Positions 25,255-36,400 of a stretch of 64,000 nucleotides of DNA are shown here, one piece after another. Position 1 is the first letter of the stretch; each line of letters starts with the position of its first letter. Under the pieces are notes generated by a model, which did not search any database, was not told where the DNA came from, and was given only the letters and a program-made list of their open reading frames with translations. The position numbers and the translations under genes are program-made. Origin of the DNA: Endotrypanum monterogeii (Eukaryota > Euglenozoa > Kinetoplastea > Trypanosomatida > Trypanosomatidae). Where the stretch lies: the NCBI GenBank assembly GCA_000333855.2, contig CM007315.1, forward strand, positions 843,516 through 907,515, written 5' to 3'.

Positions 25255-25770
25255 CTGTCCCAGCCCACCCTGCAACCAATCATCTAACAATCCCTCCCCC
25301 CTCTGCATGTTAACCTCAGTGCGGCATGTCCCTTCGGGAGTGGTCTGTACTGCCTACCGCAACGTGGAGAAGTCCTGGTGGGAGACAAACTAGTTACACC
25401 GACACCCTGCTCTTCACACGAGCTGAAGCAGGAGTTGTCCGGCATACGGGAAGGGTATGTGTGTGTGAAGCAGTGTCCAGGGATGGAAGTAGTGCACTGT
25501 AGGTGGTCTGAGAGCTAGTAAGGCATTGCCTACCGAACAACTGTGGCAGAGGGTCGTCGTTGCTCATACGGAGAGGACCTACAGTATGACCTGCTTCTGC
25601 TCCTCAGGGTGCAACCGCCCCCCCCCCCCTGGCGCTTGATCCTCACGAGGATGTTCCGCCAGTTTCTTTCACGTCACCATCACGTCTCTACCCACCCCTC
25701 CGTAACGATCGTGTAGGTGTCAATTACACGGTGGTATTAGCAAAAGTTATCCATTTTCCCTGTTTTTTTT
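25255..25770. repeat. SIDER2-like degenerate retroposon
   Basis: About 500 bases free of microsatellites, lying in the presumed 3' UTR of the tryparedoxin gene. Its plus strand has phrases I recall from Leishmania SIDER2 elements, for example ACCGCAACGTGGAGAAGTCC, GTGGGAGACAAAC, AAGCAGTGTCCAGGGATG and CACGAGGATGTTCCGCCAG. It ends near a T run at 25766-25776. SIDER2 are short degenerate retroposons of the ingi/L1Tc clade. In Leishmania they are common in 3' UTRs, where many promote mRNA decay. Identification is from memory of the family, not a search. Boundaries are approximate and orientation is not assigned. Confidence 0.6.
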
Positions 25771-26866
25771 TTTTGCTGATCTCAGGAGCGCACCCATACT
25801 ACTGCCGCTGCTGCTGGAGGGCACCCTGTAAGAGAGAGTGGGGGGGGAGGGGGGGAGAAGGACCGGAATTCTCAGTAACGTGAGGAGTGTGATGCATCAC
25901 TCGCGAAGAGGGAGACCTCCTCACGTGTTCAACGGGGGCATCCTACACACTTGGGTTCGGAATCGTTACAGAGAATAGCGGGGCTTGTCGATAGCAATGT
26001 TCTCTAGGGTGCACTCGGTCGTACCCTATCCCCCTCACGCCTGTACGCGCGGCTACGCGCTCTCCGTGTGTCTTGATCGTGATTGCTTGGGTCGAGACAG
26101 CCACGGGTGGATGAGGTGAGAACAAGACACCGTCGGCTCTCCCCCCTTTCGGTGCGATATGGCCCTCCCCTGAATAATAATAAAAAAAAGAATGCCGATG
26201 CTTGCAGCTGGTCTGATAAAGACCAGAGGTTTACACACACACAGAGGCAACAGTCCCTTCTATTGCTCTCCTCCAGCAAAGGAGAGAATCAGAGACATGT
26301 GACATCCAACAAGTGGGTATTGCTATTCATTTAGGGATGATAAGGGCAATAGTCGATACGAATTCACGATGAGATGCTCACCGCCAAAAGAAACAATGTA
26401 TGTATGTATGTATGCGGCGGGGGTGGAGGGCAGCAAAAAATTATCAAGGAGCGTGGTTGAGAATAAATCAATCAAGTCATTTTCTCTCCCCTACAGATAA
26501 AAAAAAAAAAGACTGGACGGAAGGGGAGGGGAGGGGAGGGGGGGAGGGAGGGGGAGGCAAGACAAGGCAAGGCAGCGTACCTGATAAATTTACGAGCAAA
26601 TATACTCCTCTTGATCTCCTCTCCCATTCCCCACCTCACCACCGCAATCACTAACAATATATCTACAACACATTTTCATAAATTTTATCCCTCACATGAA
26701 ACAATTATAAATGAACAGAAAGGGAGTTTGTTGCGACTCACGAGCGCGGGGGATGTGTAGTGTGCACGCAACGTCGTCGTCGACGGTGTTTGGAGGGGGG
26801 GAGGGTTCGTGGGTGGAGGCACAAATACCTCTTACGCCCTGCAAAAGGGTGACGGCGGATAGAGTA
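25771..26866. other. Remainder of the tryparedoxin 3' region
   Basis: Mixed sequence with G runs near 25841-25858 and a striking GGAGGGG-type purine tract near 26519-26556 (possible G-quadruplex on the plus strand). No gene is seen. Confidence 0.5.
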
Positions 26867-27427
26867 TCACGTGCTACGAACCATCAGCGAGTACAGGACA
26901 TATACGACGGCCAGAGCAATCACTGCGTTGCGGATGTAGGCAACGATGGAGGTCATACTCGACTGCATCTCGTCTGCGTTGGGCCAAGGGAAGGCCTCCG
27001 CGGAGGGATCCTTCACGACCATGTCACGTCCACATCGCGCAATTAATTTGCGAGGGGCTGAGTTTTCGAATACGAGAAGCGTGGGAATCGACCGAAGGAG
27101 ATATGTTTCACCCCACACACGTGCCATCGACGTGGCGTCGGCGTACGGCAGGCAGTAGTAATCCCCGTGGGACTCTCGGAAATAGCTCATCATCTCATCG
27201 GACGACTTATCCCGCGATAAAAATATGATCTCAAAGTTCTTCTTCGCGTGGTGAGTGTCGTAAAAATTCTTCAGCACCGGTGTGAAGGAGCGACACGGTG
27301 GGCACCAGTGAGCAGAGAAATAGACAAGAACGTAGTCGACCTTCTCGAGAACATCGACGGCGCGGACAGCGGTTCCATCTTTGCGGAGGAGCATGAGCTC
27401 CGAGTTGTTGAAGAAGTTGGGCTTCAT
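26867..27427 (-). CDS. TXN3-like: Tail-anchored tryparedoxin
   Basis: The 186-residue product is a thioredoxin-fold oxidoreductase of the tryparedoxin type, which passes electrons from trypanothione to peroxidases and other acceptors. The active site FSAHWCPPCRSF has catalytic Cys42 and Cys45 in the tryparedoxin WCPPC form, and a cis-proline loop follows (LLRSIPTLLVFEN). Unlike soluble tryparedoxins, it ends in a hydrophobic segment at about residues 166-183 (NAVIALAVVYVLYSLM) followed only by VRST, so it should be tail-anchored with the redox domain facing the cytosol. I recall a Leishmania tryparedoxin (TXN3) described as tail-anchored in the mitochondrial outer membrane, and this looks like that gene. 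The start is the ATG of MKPNFF. The longer frame opens with TTG and would add a proline-rich stretch. A splice acceptor (AG at 27493-27494 after a T/C tract) supports this start. Confidence 0.93.
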   Translation of the reverse strand: MKPNFFNNSELMLLRKDGTAVRAVDVLEKVDYVLVYFSAHWCPPCRSFTPVLKNFYDTHHAKKNFEIIFLSRDKSSDEMMSYFRESHGDYYCLPYADATSMARVWGETYLLRSIPTLLVFENSAPRKLIARCGRDMVVKDPSAEAFPWPNADEMQSSMTSIVAYIRNAVIALAVVYVLYSLMVRST

Positions 27428-27576
27428 ATAGCCGATGAGCCCGTGCGTGTGTATGAGAAAGGGAGGTCGAAAGGGGGGGATCGCTGGGGCTACTAGATGC
27501 AAAAAGGCAGAAAAGAGGAGACTGGATGTTGAGGTTCGAGCAGGCGAAAAACAAGCGTGCTGACCGCCCAGGGAAA

Positions 27577-27616
<40 letters not shown>

Positions 27617-27762
27617 TGATGTACGTATGTACAGATGATGAGAGACAAGAGGGACGCGATATATTAAAACGAGAAATGTTTGATGGCTATAGTTTTCCGG
27701 GTTTCCTGCTTCAGCCCGTGTGAAGGTATGTGCCGGATTGCGTGTGTGTGTGTGGCTCTCTC

Positions 27763-27797
<35 letters not shown>

Positions 27798-29655
27798 GCA
27801 CACAGAAGCATTACCCCACACCGGTTCACAGCGAAGCACACGCACGACCAAAGTCTTTGGACAAAGACTATTCTCCCCCCCTCCCTCTTCTGCTTGGCAC
27901 CCCTGGAAGAGTTTTTTCCATCTCTGATATACAGAGGAGGGGAGGGGAGGGCAGCACTGCACCTAAGCACGCAGCTAGTCAGATCTAATGGGGAGTAGGG
28001 AGTGGTACGCGGGGAAATATTAACCAAGAGGTGCACCGCCATGAGCAAAGGCGAAGGGCGGCAGAGGGCGCGTATCACCAAGCGATTGGGAAAGAAGAGA
28101 AAACAGAGATGTAATGAGGAGGGTGGTCCGCTCACGGATGGAAAAAAAAAACAGTCGAACTTCATATAGTAGACACACACACGCGACACACACACACACA
28201 CACAGAGAGAAATTATTGTTGGGAGTAGGTTAGCTGCAACACAACTGGTGGTGGTGGTGGGGGGGTAACTAAAAAAAAAAAACTTTATTCCTAGGACTGG
28301 CACAATCCACTATTTTCTTCAACGCTGCTGCACAAGTAAGAGCTATAGTGAAGCCGTGACCTCAGTCCCTTTCTCGGCTCCTTCGTACGTTCGGAAGAAA
28401 AGACGGCGGTGCACTCTTCGCTGAAAAGGGTTATCATCTCACTGGGCACATTGTCGCCATGGCACGGGGAGACGTGCGGGTATGTGGATAAAATGCAGGC
28501 CTGATGTTACTTCTTTTTTTTTTTCGCTGTTGCTTTTGGCAAAGCACATGCATTCCTTTCTGTAAAGCCGCATCATGGCGGGCACCAGCAGGAGGGAGGG
28601 GGGGGGACACACGGGTATGATATAATCGTCAAGGAACACGTGAGCCGTTGCAACAATGTTCTCTTTACGTCACTACTCGGCCACCGCACCGTCTTCCGGA
28701 CACGGCAAGGAAAAATGAGACAGTGCAGCAGATCCTGACAGTTCCCCCGCTTGGGGGAAAAAAAACATACCGGTTTGCGTGTATGACATTGAAACGAATT
28801 CTGTCGCATCGACGTACCGGAGAAGTCGCCAAGGAAGAAATCAGAGACCTGAAGGATGGCTGTTGATACATAAAGAGTTGTCCACTGACCCCTCTCATTT
28901 CACAAACGGTGTATGTGTTTGTGAAGGTAATAGAGAGGTGCTCATCCCATCCGAAGAAACAATCCTTCATCCGAAACAGTACCTGACATCCCCAAGAGCA
29001 ACTTACAGTCAACATATCAAGTGCCGTTGCAAACGTGAGGCGTTTTTTTTTAAATATAGATCCATACGATCCACATAGTCTCCCCCGGTATTGACAAATC
29101 AAGAATTATTTTTATTATTCTTATTATCCCCTGGTCAGGTGGGGAGGGGGGCATCGCAGAGGAGCGGCAACGACACGTGAAGACGGCGGCATTGGCTGCG
29201 AAGAAGGACGAAAATAAAAAAAAGAGGCAGATCGTGGTATCCTCCATCGAGTAAATAATAAGGGCGAAGGTTAGGAGGGTGATGAGGAGAGAAGGCGCGT
29301 GGGGCCAACACTCTGACAAGCAGTAGACGACATCATTCCCATTTTCTTTCTTCAGTCTAAGCACGAGACTTATAGACAACTACAAGGAAAAAAAAAAGAG
29401 GATAGAAAGTAGAAAAAAGAAAAGGAGCAGATATCGATGTACATTTCAATTTTTTTTGTTCAAATACAAAAGACAAAAAAAAAAAACAGTGAAGTGGGAT
29501 CTATACGCGGCAGGAAACCGAAAGTGGGTTGCAAACAGGGGGTGGAAGGAGGTGGGCGAGCTCGGCACTGTGCCTGTCAGGGTGGGAGAGGGAGAGAGAG
29601 GAGGGACGGGAGAGGGGGGGGGGGGTAATAACATTCACAAGTGCTCACTCCACCT

Positions 29656-29687
29656 CCCAGTCCTACAGCCCCCCCCCCAAAAAAAAC
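29656..29687 (+). repeat. Left copy of the sequence duplicated across the first N gap
   Basis: CCCAGTCCTACAGCC followed by C and A runs. The same string reappears at 29806, immediately after the gap, suggesting that both contig ends carry the same locus. Confidence 0.8.
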
Positions 29688-29766
29688 TTACCACTTACGT
29701 ATACGTACTTGTACTTTTTTTTTACGTCTTTTTTCGGGTTAGTAGTAGGTATACGTTAGGTACTAA

Positions 29767-29805
29767 NNNNNNNNNNNNNNNNNNNNNNNNNNNNNNNNNN
29801 NNNNN
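29767..29805. other. Assembly gap (39 N)
   Basis: Run of N. The preceding 80 bases (29688-29766) are rich in TACGTA-type words and probably unreliable. Confidence 0.99.
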
Positions 29806-29841
29806 CCCAGTCCTACAGCCCCCCCCCCCAAAAAAAAAAAA
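29806..29841 (+). repeat. Right copy of the sequence duplicated across the first N gap
   Basis: Starts directly after the Ns with CCCAGTCCTACAGCC and C and A runs, matching 29656 onward. Confidence 0.8.
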
Positions 29842-29990
29842 TTACATTTGTATGCTTGCTTTTTTTTTTTGCTTTTTTTGGGGAGAGAGGATACTGGTAC
29901 AAATATGTTTGCAATGGAGTAGAAAAAAAAAAAAATGGCCTCAAAGTATACGTGGGGATAGCAGAAATACAAGCTAAAAGATGAGGACTG

Positions 29991-31217
29991 TCAGGAGCCG
30001 ACTCTAGAGAGCAGATTTGCTTGCATCACTTCGAGCTTTTCCTGAGCAGATGTGGCTTTGCTCGTCAACCTTTTTTCTGCCTCTTCCACACCGACAGTAG
30101 CTTCCTCGATTTCTCTAAGAGTGAAGGCAATAATGTCATCAAGAGTTCCCTTGTAGAGCTCCAGATCGCTAATTTCTTTAACGATGTGCGCCTTCTCCAC
30201 CTTTAAGCGTTCCGTTGACTCGAGCGCCTCGCGTAGCTCTCGTTGAGCTCGCTGCAAATCCGAGGATATCACCTGAGGATGTAAATCAAAATCCTCCGTT
30301 GTTGCATCACCCCCACCTCCATCCTCGGTTTCTGGGAAAGAGGTGGCTAGAGATACAGCTCTCGCTACGGTCGTGCAAGAGTCGGTGGAGGTGCGTTCGA
30401 CGTCATTGGGCCTATTGTTTTCCCCCTGCAAATTAGGCAAACGCAGCGTTGATAAACTGCGTTTTTCTGCAGCAGTATCTGGTGCGTTGCTGGAACTCAG
30501 CGACCTTTGAAAAGGATTGTCTACTAACGAGATACTCGCCGGAGCGAAGGCCGAGGGGGGCGTAAGTGGTGCCGCTGACGGAGGCCGCATGTCGGACGCA
30601 GTGGAAACCACTTCATGACTCCTGACATGCAGGACAGCGAGGTTCACACTTTCCGGAGCGCATGACAGTCCCTCATTCCAGTTGAGAAACGAACATTGGG
30701 TGGAAGAGCAAGACGCAGCAGCTTTGCCTGCGAGGCCTTTGGCGTGTAGAGGTGTTGCGGCTGTTCCGTACAGCTGTGCTGCACCAAGAAGCGGTGCACG
30801 TTCGTGCACGGTGCCCAACCCTGGGTCTTTCGAGCTACCTTGAGGTGATAGCGTTTGAGATTCACAACACTGGCTCGCTAAAAGACGATCAATTTGTGCA
30901 GGCGTTGCGCCTTTTTTCATTCGGGAAAGAAAGGCTGTTGCATCATCTGTGCCCAATTTCGGTTGGCGCTCATCTTTTTTTTCTATTCTCCGACCCAGCA
31001 GCGCCTGATTTCTATCTACATCACACACAACATCGGCTGCATCGTTGTCGATATCGCCTGCACCGTGTTCTTTGTTCCACCTAGGACGGCAAAGGCAGCG
31101 GCGTACACAAAGGCCCACTAGAAGTGATAACAGGACGCCGCCCAGCGTTGCCGCGACTCCCACCCAGAAGCTACAGATGGTGCCGGCAGCTGCGAGACGC
31201 TTGTTTAATGTGAGCAT
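29991..31217 (-). CDS. Hypothetical single-pass membrane protein with C-terminal coiled coil, 408 aa
   Basis: Unrecognised family. The start ATG (MLTLNKR) is well supported: an AG at 31229-31230 preceded, in the sense direction, by a long pyrimidine tract (31235-31286). A membrane segment at about residues 14-38 (TICSFWVGVAATLGGVLLSLLVGL) is followed by a Cys/Arg edge (CVRRCLCRPRW), so the bulk should be cytosolic. The middle is Ser/Pro/Ala-rich and looks disordered. Residues 318-408 form a clear heptad-type helix (RAQRELREALEST, EEATVGVEEAEKRL), a likely coiled coil for dimerisation or partner binding. The architecture of anchor, linker and coiled coil resembles tethering proteins, but that is only a shape argument. 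It is the nearest neighbour upstream of the tryparedoxin gene. Confidence 0.87.
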   Translation of the reverse strand: MLTLNKRLAAAGTICSFWVGVAATLGGVLLSLLVGLCVRRCLCRPRWNKEHGAGDIDNDAADVVCDVDRNQALLGRRIEKKDERQPKLGTDDATAFLSRMKKGATPAQIDRLLASQCCESQTLSPQGSSKDPGLGTVHERAPLLGAAQLYGTAATPLHAKGLAGKAAASCSSTQCSFLNWNEGLSCAPESVNLAVLHVRSHEVVSTASDMRPPSAAPLTPPSAFAPASISLVDNPFQRSLSSSNAPDTAAEKRSLSTLRLPNLQGENNRPNDVERTSTDSCTTVARAVSLATSFPETEDGGGGDATTEDFDLHPQVISSDLQRAQRELREALESTERLKVEKAHIVKEISDLELYKGTLDDIIAFTLREIEEATVGVEEAEKRLTSKATSAQEKLEVMQANLLSRVGS

Positions 31218-31228
31218 CCCTTCGTTTC

Positions 31229-31286
31229 CTGCTCAGGGGTAAGAAGAAATGAAGAAGAGGAAGGGGGAGAGGAGGGGAGGGGAGGG
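31229..31286 (-). promoter_or_regulatory. Predicted spliced-leader acceptor for the 408-aa gene
   Basis: In the sense direction a long C/T tract leads to CTGAGCAG, 11 bases before the ATG. It is among the clearest trans-splicing signals in the window. Confidence 0.6.
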
Positions 31287-33348
31287 TCGACAGCGTAGCC
31301 AGTGGAGCGGTGGGAACATGACCGACCCTACATTTTCTACTTGCACACCTAACAAAACTATATTATATATATATATATATATATGTTTTTTTTTTGGGGG
31401 GGGGAGGGTGTTGGTGTTTTGTGTATGCCTACTTTCTCAAACCATCCGAGAGGGGTGTGCATAACATTCAGGGAAAACTACCCGATTTTTGCCCAGGAGA
31501 GGAGGGAAGGACAGGGGAGAGGAGACTCTCTCCTCCCCGCTCCTGCCATGATCACCACTTCTCGGAAAAGAAAAGAGCTTAACATAAATCGCCGCAGATG
31601 GAGAGCAATGACGCGTGTGCCTGCATGTATGCATCTATTTGTACTTGTGTGTGCGGTTGGAGGAGGAAAGGAGGGGTGCATACATTTCAATCTGTTGCCG
31701 TGAAGCAGACACACAATCCACCTCATTGAGTGAACAACGACACCCAAGTAAAAAAAATACATAAATAAAGGGAGCGGTGTGTCAACTGGGGCAGCAGGAT
31801 AGAAGGGGGGGGAGAGATAGTGCAGAGTATAATCAAGAGCAAAGGAAAAAAAAAAAGGGAATGAAACCACTACCCTAGAAAATGTTCCCTTTGCAGACCT
31901 CCACACCCAAAACACAAAACACAAACCCAAAACACAAGGTATCTTACACCTAAAAAAAAAAAAAATACAGTGTTTCCTTTGTTGTTGTTGGTTTTCCCTC
32001 AAAAGACGCGGGAAGGAGCGGAGCAGACCTGTAAGATGTACACAACACGAAACATAAAACGGCACGGATGACGGAGGAAGGTGGAGAGGGAAGAGAAAGG
32101 AAAAATATACATATATAATAGAATGCCCTCAGTCACTGACACTCAAAAAAAAAAAAATGCACATCAGAAAACTGAGTTCCCTGGAAAAGAGAGGAAAAGA
32201 AAAAAAAAACAAGAACAGAAACAAATGCGCAAAGGGGAAAATCGGAAGAAGGGAGGATGAGGGCACACATCAGATCGACGGATTTTTTATTATTATTATT
32301 TTCCGTCCCCGAGAGGAAAAACACGTCCAAGAAGCGTCAGCAGGGAGTGTGTGGGTGTGTGTGGTAGTTGGGGGGAAGAGAAAGAATACGCGATAAAAAT
32401 AAATAAATAAGGTGTATGTGTGTTATGAAAATCGGAGAGAAAAGAGGGTGGTGATGGTGGTGGTGGTGGGGGGGAGCAAAGCATGAAGAGCTTAAAAAAA
32501 AACGCAACAACAACAAAAAAGGGATGAAGCACACAGAGACAACTCACTAAAAACGACAAAAAACAAAATATAAATGAGGTAGAAACGAGAGGAAATATTC
32601 AGAGAACTAACGTCACAATGCATTTATCCCCCCCCCCCCATCCTAACACAGACACAGGAAGCAAAAAAAAAAATGCCGGCGATTGTTAGATGGGAGGCGA
32701 GGTGGGGGTGGGGGCAGGGTGGATGGAGGATGGGAGGAGAGCGCTACACTATTCCTTGGGATGACAGCGGTATTCTTGTTCATCCAACTCTCTACTAACT
32801 TTATCCAGCAGCAAAGGGAGTCGAGAATAAAAACAAAAACAGAAAAAAACATATTAATTGCAGAGGATGGCTGAACGCGTACGACTTGTGTTCGTACGCA
32901 TCGATCAGAGGTGAAAGAGGAACGAGAAAATGAAAAGTAATTTTTAAAAAAGGCGGAACCGGAGAACATGCTCCGACGGATGTTCTTTTCTTTTTTTAAA
33001 AAAATATATCTATCCCGTAGAAAGATGAGACGCTACTCCCTTCGTTTTGCGAGGGGGCCCGATATCATAATTTGTCCCACTACGCCCACCCGATAAGTTC
33101 AAATTCGCGTGCTTTCATGGCAGACGCCCTAGATAACATATATAATAATAAATAAATATATAAATAAATAAATAAACGTATATATTGTAAACGTCTCGAG
33201 ACCCTTTTTTTACGGCCTATAAGTCAGCGATCACGGGAGGGGGAGGGGAGCGGTAGCGATGTTCCATCGACAGCACCGCACACCAAGATACACTCCTCCA
33301 CACACGCCACGGGACAGACATGATGGGGAAAGGATAAACGGAAACATA

Positions 33349-33352
<4 letters not shown>

Positions 33353-33384
<32 letters not shown>

Positions 33385-33398
33385 TATATATATATATG
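33353..33398. repeat. (TA)n microsatellite, interrupted by one GA step
   Basis: An alternating T/A tract about 90 bases downstream of the stop codon of the 1104-residue gene, therefore probably inside its 3' UTR. Confidence 0.95.
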
Positions 33399-33486
33399 CA
33401 CATATAATCGCTTCGAACAGATGCCCAACATGGAAAAACAATGACACAAGACGTGCATCCGGCGGTAGGGGAGGGAGGGTTGCACA

Positions 33487-36400
33487 TCACCCCTCCCTCC
33501 CCCCCTCCCCTCTAGCGTCGTAATAAGACGCCTCTCCATACTCCTCGACCGCTTTGTTCTGCTGCAGCTCTTTCTGCTGAGCTTGGCTTTGGCGTAACGC
33601 GTCACTGTAGAAGCCGTTCGCCACCACCTTCGCCGTGCTGCATGAAAGCGGAGGCACGACGCGACCTCTGCCATCTGGCGCCACCTCAGAGATCGAATCA
33701 CTGCCACGCACCACGGCACCCAATAATGGACCGAGATAACGAACGCAAACGCCGCCTGCTTGATGGTGGTGCTGAGGAACGGAGAGGAGACTTGACGATT
33801 GTGCAGGCGACGCTTTGGTGGAGTCCGTTGGATTCGGGTGAACCACCTCGACCTCACAGACGGAGTTCCTCAAAAGGCGGGTGTACAGCTCGTGTGGGTG
33901 GGTTGCATTGACCTCTACTGTGGACGCATCGCTAGCGACGGGGGTGGCATTCAAAGCGGAGTGGTGGTGGTGACGGCCGCGGTTGTGATGAGGAAGCGTC
34001 AGTGAAAGCAGCTCTGAAGTCACTGCTGTGTCCTCGGGGCCAGTGCTGCCGGCCCTGCTGGGGGCGTTGTTGTAGCTTCCCCACCCACTTCCATTCCAGC
34101 GTTCCTCAAGGAGGACGCCACCCTCAGCACCGCTCGCCAACCTCACGGCTAGTGGCGGTCCACGAAACGCTCGAGGGAAGCGATTCATCGGCTCGCGGTG
34201 GTGTAGGCAGAGCAGCCGGTACAGCTCTCCCTGCGGTTGCGCATGTTGTACATGGTTCAGCAACACCACCCCCTCCTGTGCGACAGGAAGACGAAGGCGT
34301 TTGGCTGGCGGGGGCAACGGTGTCCTCTCCGCGTGGTAAGTGGAGTCGCTGCACCCCATGTGTGTGAGGCTCGACTCTGTGACGGTGGCAGGATGCGGTG
34401 AAGCAAAACGATCTTCGCCCTCCGTCCCTCCACGCCCATCCTTTCTGTAGTGATGGAGATCAGAACTCGCGTCTGCACCAACGGACTGGCCCTCCTCTGA
34501 GAGCGAGTGCGGATGAACCACATCGTTGTGATTGAAGCAGTTCCGAGGACTGCCAACGGTGCTCTCGGCATCGGTGCGTCCCGGTGGGGGAAGTGGCAAC
34601 ATCTGCTGACACCCTGGCGGCTGCGACATCAGAGACATCTCTCGGTTAGAGGAAAAACTGTATCTGGCCATCTGGGCGAAGGCGCTCGGAGGGCCGCCGA
34701 CTCCATTGTCCGACAAATGGTTGCTGTCGCTGCACGTCTGAGAGAGCGACTGTGACCGCTTTTCCTCATTGCCAAGAGAAAGAGAAAGCGTAGAGCTCCG
34801 GATCTGGCGCGACAGCGCATACGCCTGTGACACATGGTGAGGCACCGTCAGCTCGCTCGTGGCGGAGCCGCCACCGAGGACGACGTGTGCTGCCTTCTCC
34901 TGCGCGTCTGCGGTGTGGTTTGCGAGCTGCATCTGAGCATACGAGGCGGTTTGTTTCCTTGCCAGCACAGGAAGCAGACTCGCAGCAAAGGGGTCGTCAT
35001 TCGAGTGTTGCATACTTTTGCGGAAAGTGTTGTTGTGGGCAGCGCAAGGTGTGCGTCCCAAATCCCTCGGAGGGGTCCCCACAACATCCTTTTCTTTTCC
35101 CCACGAGAAGGCATCGTACCCAAACGAGGACCGAGAGGGGGCGCGTACTGCACCCTCCGTGCTGATCTGTTTCCCCGTCCCGGAGGGCAGCAGCCGCTCC
35201 GACAATGTGTTCTGTGGATGTAGATACACGTTTGCCGTGATGCTGCTACCTCCACCGCTGCCACCATCTATCCATCCATCCCTGTCGCCCATCGGAGGGA
35301 ATCGTTGCTGCCGTGTAAGGGTGCTTGCAGACGACACCAAAGAAGGGCACTCGTAGCGGGTGGGCTGTGTAAAATTTCCATCGCCCACTACTGTCAACAC
35401 AGGCAGCTGCCACAACGCCGTTGGTGCACTGTATGACACTTGTGTGACTGTCAGTGGGCCCCTTTGGTTGCTGTGAAGTACATTGGAATGTCTTTCTCCC
35501 CACATGGAAACACTTCCAAGAGATGATGCGCGTGATGCGGGAGTGGTGGTGGTCGACCATGTCGCAGCTGCTTCCGCCGCCGCTCCCACTCCTAGACCCC
35601 GATCGAAGTGCAGGCTTGGACCACGTCCATCGCACAAAGAGATGAGTGACGCCGGGGGACCACGTTGATGGCAAATGGTATCCAGGGACGTGGTGAGTCG
35701 AACTACATGCGGAGAAATTAAAATGGTGATGGCCGCAGGTGGTGTTCCGGTGCTCCCGGGTTCGGCGGGAGGGTCTGCCTCTCCCCTGCCTGCCGGTGCG
35801 AGAGATGGCACTGTTGATGGTGTTGTTGTGGGTATCATGGTGCTCAAAGAAGCATCTGCTGGCATCATCGCAGGACATCGACCGGGAGTCAGAGAAGTGG
35901 AGGAAACAAATTCTCTCCTCCCTCCGTCGTTCTGTGACGGCACGGTAGAGGAGCTGGGCAAGTCGCGATGGCCGTGTCGTCCACCGAAGACCTCAGCATC
36001 ACTTGCGCTGGGGAGGCTTGAGATCACCGACCCAGAATGGAGCGTTGGCGCCGTAGCTGGAGAGAGGGGGTTATACGGGTAAGCGTCAGACTGGTGTCTT
36101 TGCTGTGTGTTCGGGGGCGTACGTGACTCCGTGTCCTGCGGCGTTGTGAAAGGTGACCTGATGCTGGTGCTGCTATGATTGCGATCGTGGTAAGCATTGC
36201 GGTACCGGGTCGTGAACCGATCGAGCCCCTTTGCCCCTCTCACCTGGTTCGAGCGCAAGCTTCGTACTGACCCAACAACGGCACCAGCCTCCTCCCTTTC
36301 GGCGCCAGCTGCAGCCCCAGGGCCTATAGCAGCACTTGGTAAGCTGAGGCGACACTGCAGAGGGTTTTCGGCTGCAGGTGCCTCAGATCCCTCGCGCCGC

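Larger units (their letters stand above)
27428..29990. other. Spacer containing an assembly gap
   Basis: About 2.5 kb with (TA)n near 27589-27616 and 27769-27793, a CA run near 28188-28203, GGT repeats near 28245-28265 and homopolymers. The stretch 28320-29080 has few simple repeats and could be a decayed repeat element, but I recognise nothing in it. An N gap lies at 29767-29805. No gene is seen. Confidence 0.5.
31218..33486. other. Intergenic region
   Basis: About 2.3 kb with (TA)n near 31361-31385 and 33353-33398, G runs near 31396-31405, a GGT repeat near 32449-32472, a C run near 32629-32639 and several A runs. No gene is seen. Confidence 0.55.

Noticed and set aside
27428..27502. 25-codon extension of the tryparedoxin starting at TTG
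   Set aside because: Non-ATG start and proline-rich content absent from tryparedoxins; a splice acceptor lies within it.
28665..29102. 145-codon minus-strand open frame in the spacer upstream of tryparedoxin
   Set aside because: Contains homopolymer-derived Phe/Lys runs and no recognisable ordered segment or splice context; kept only as possible decayed repeat.
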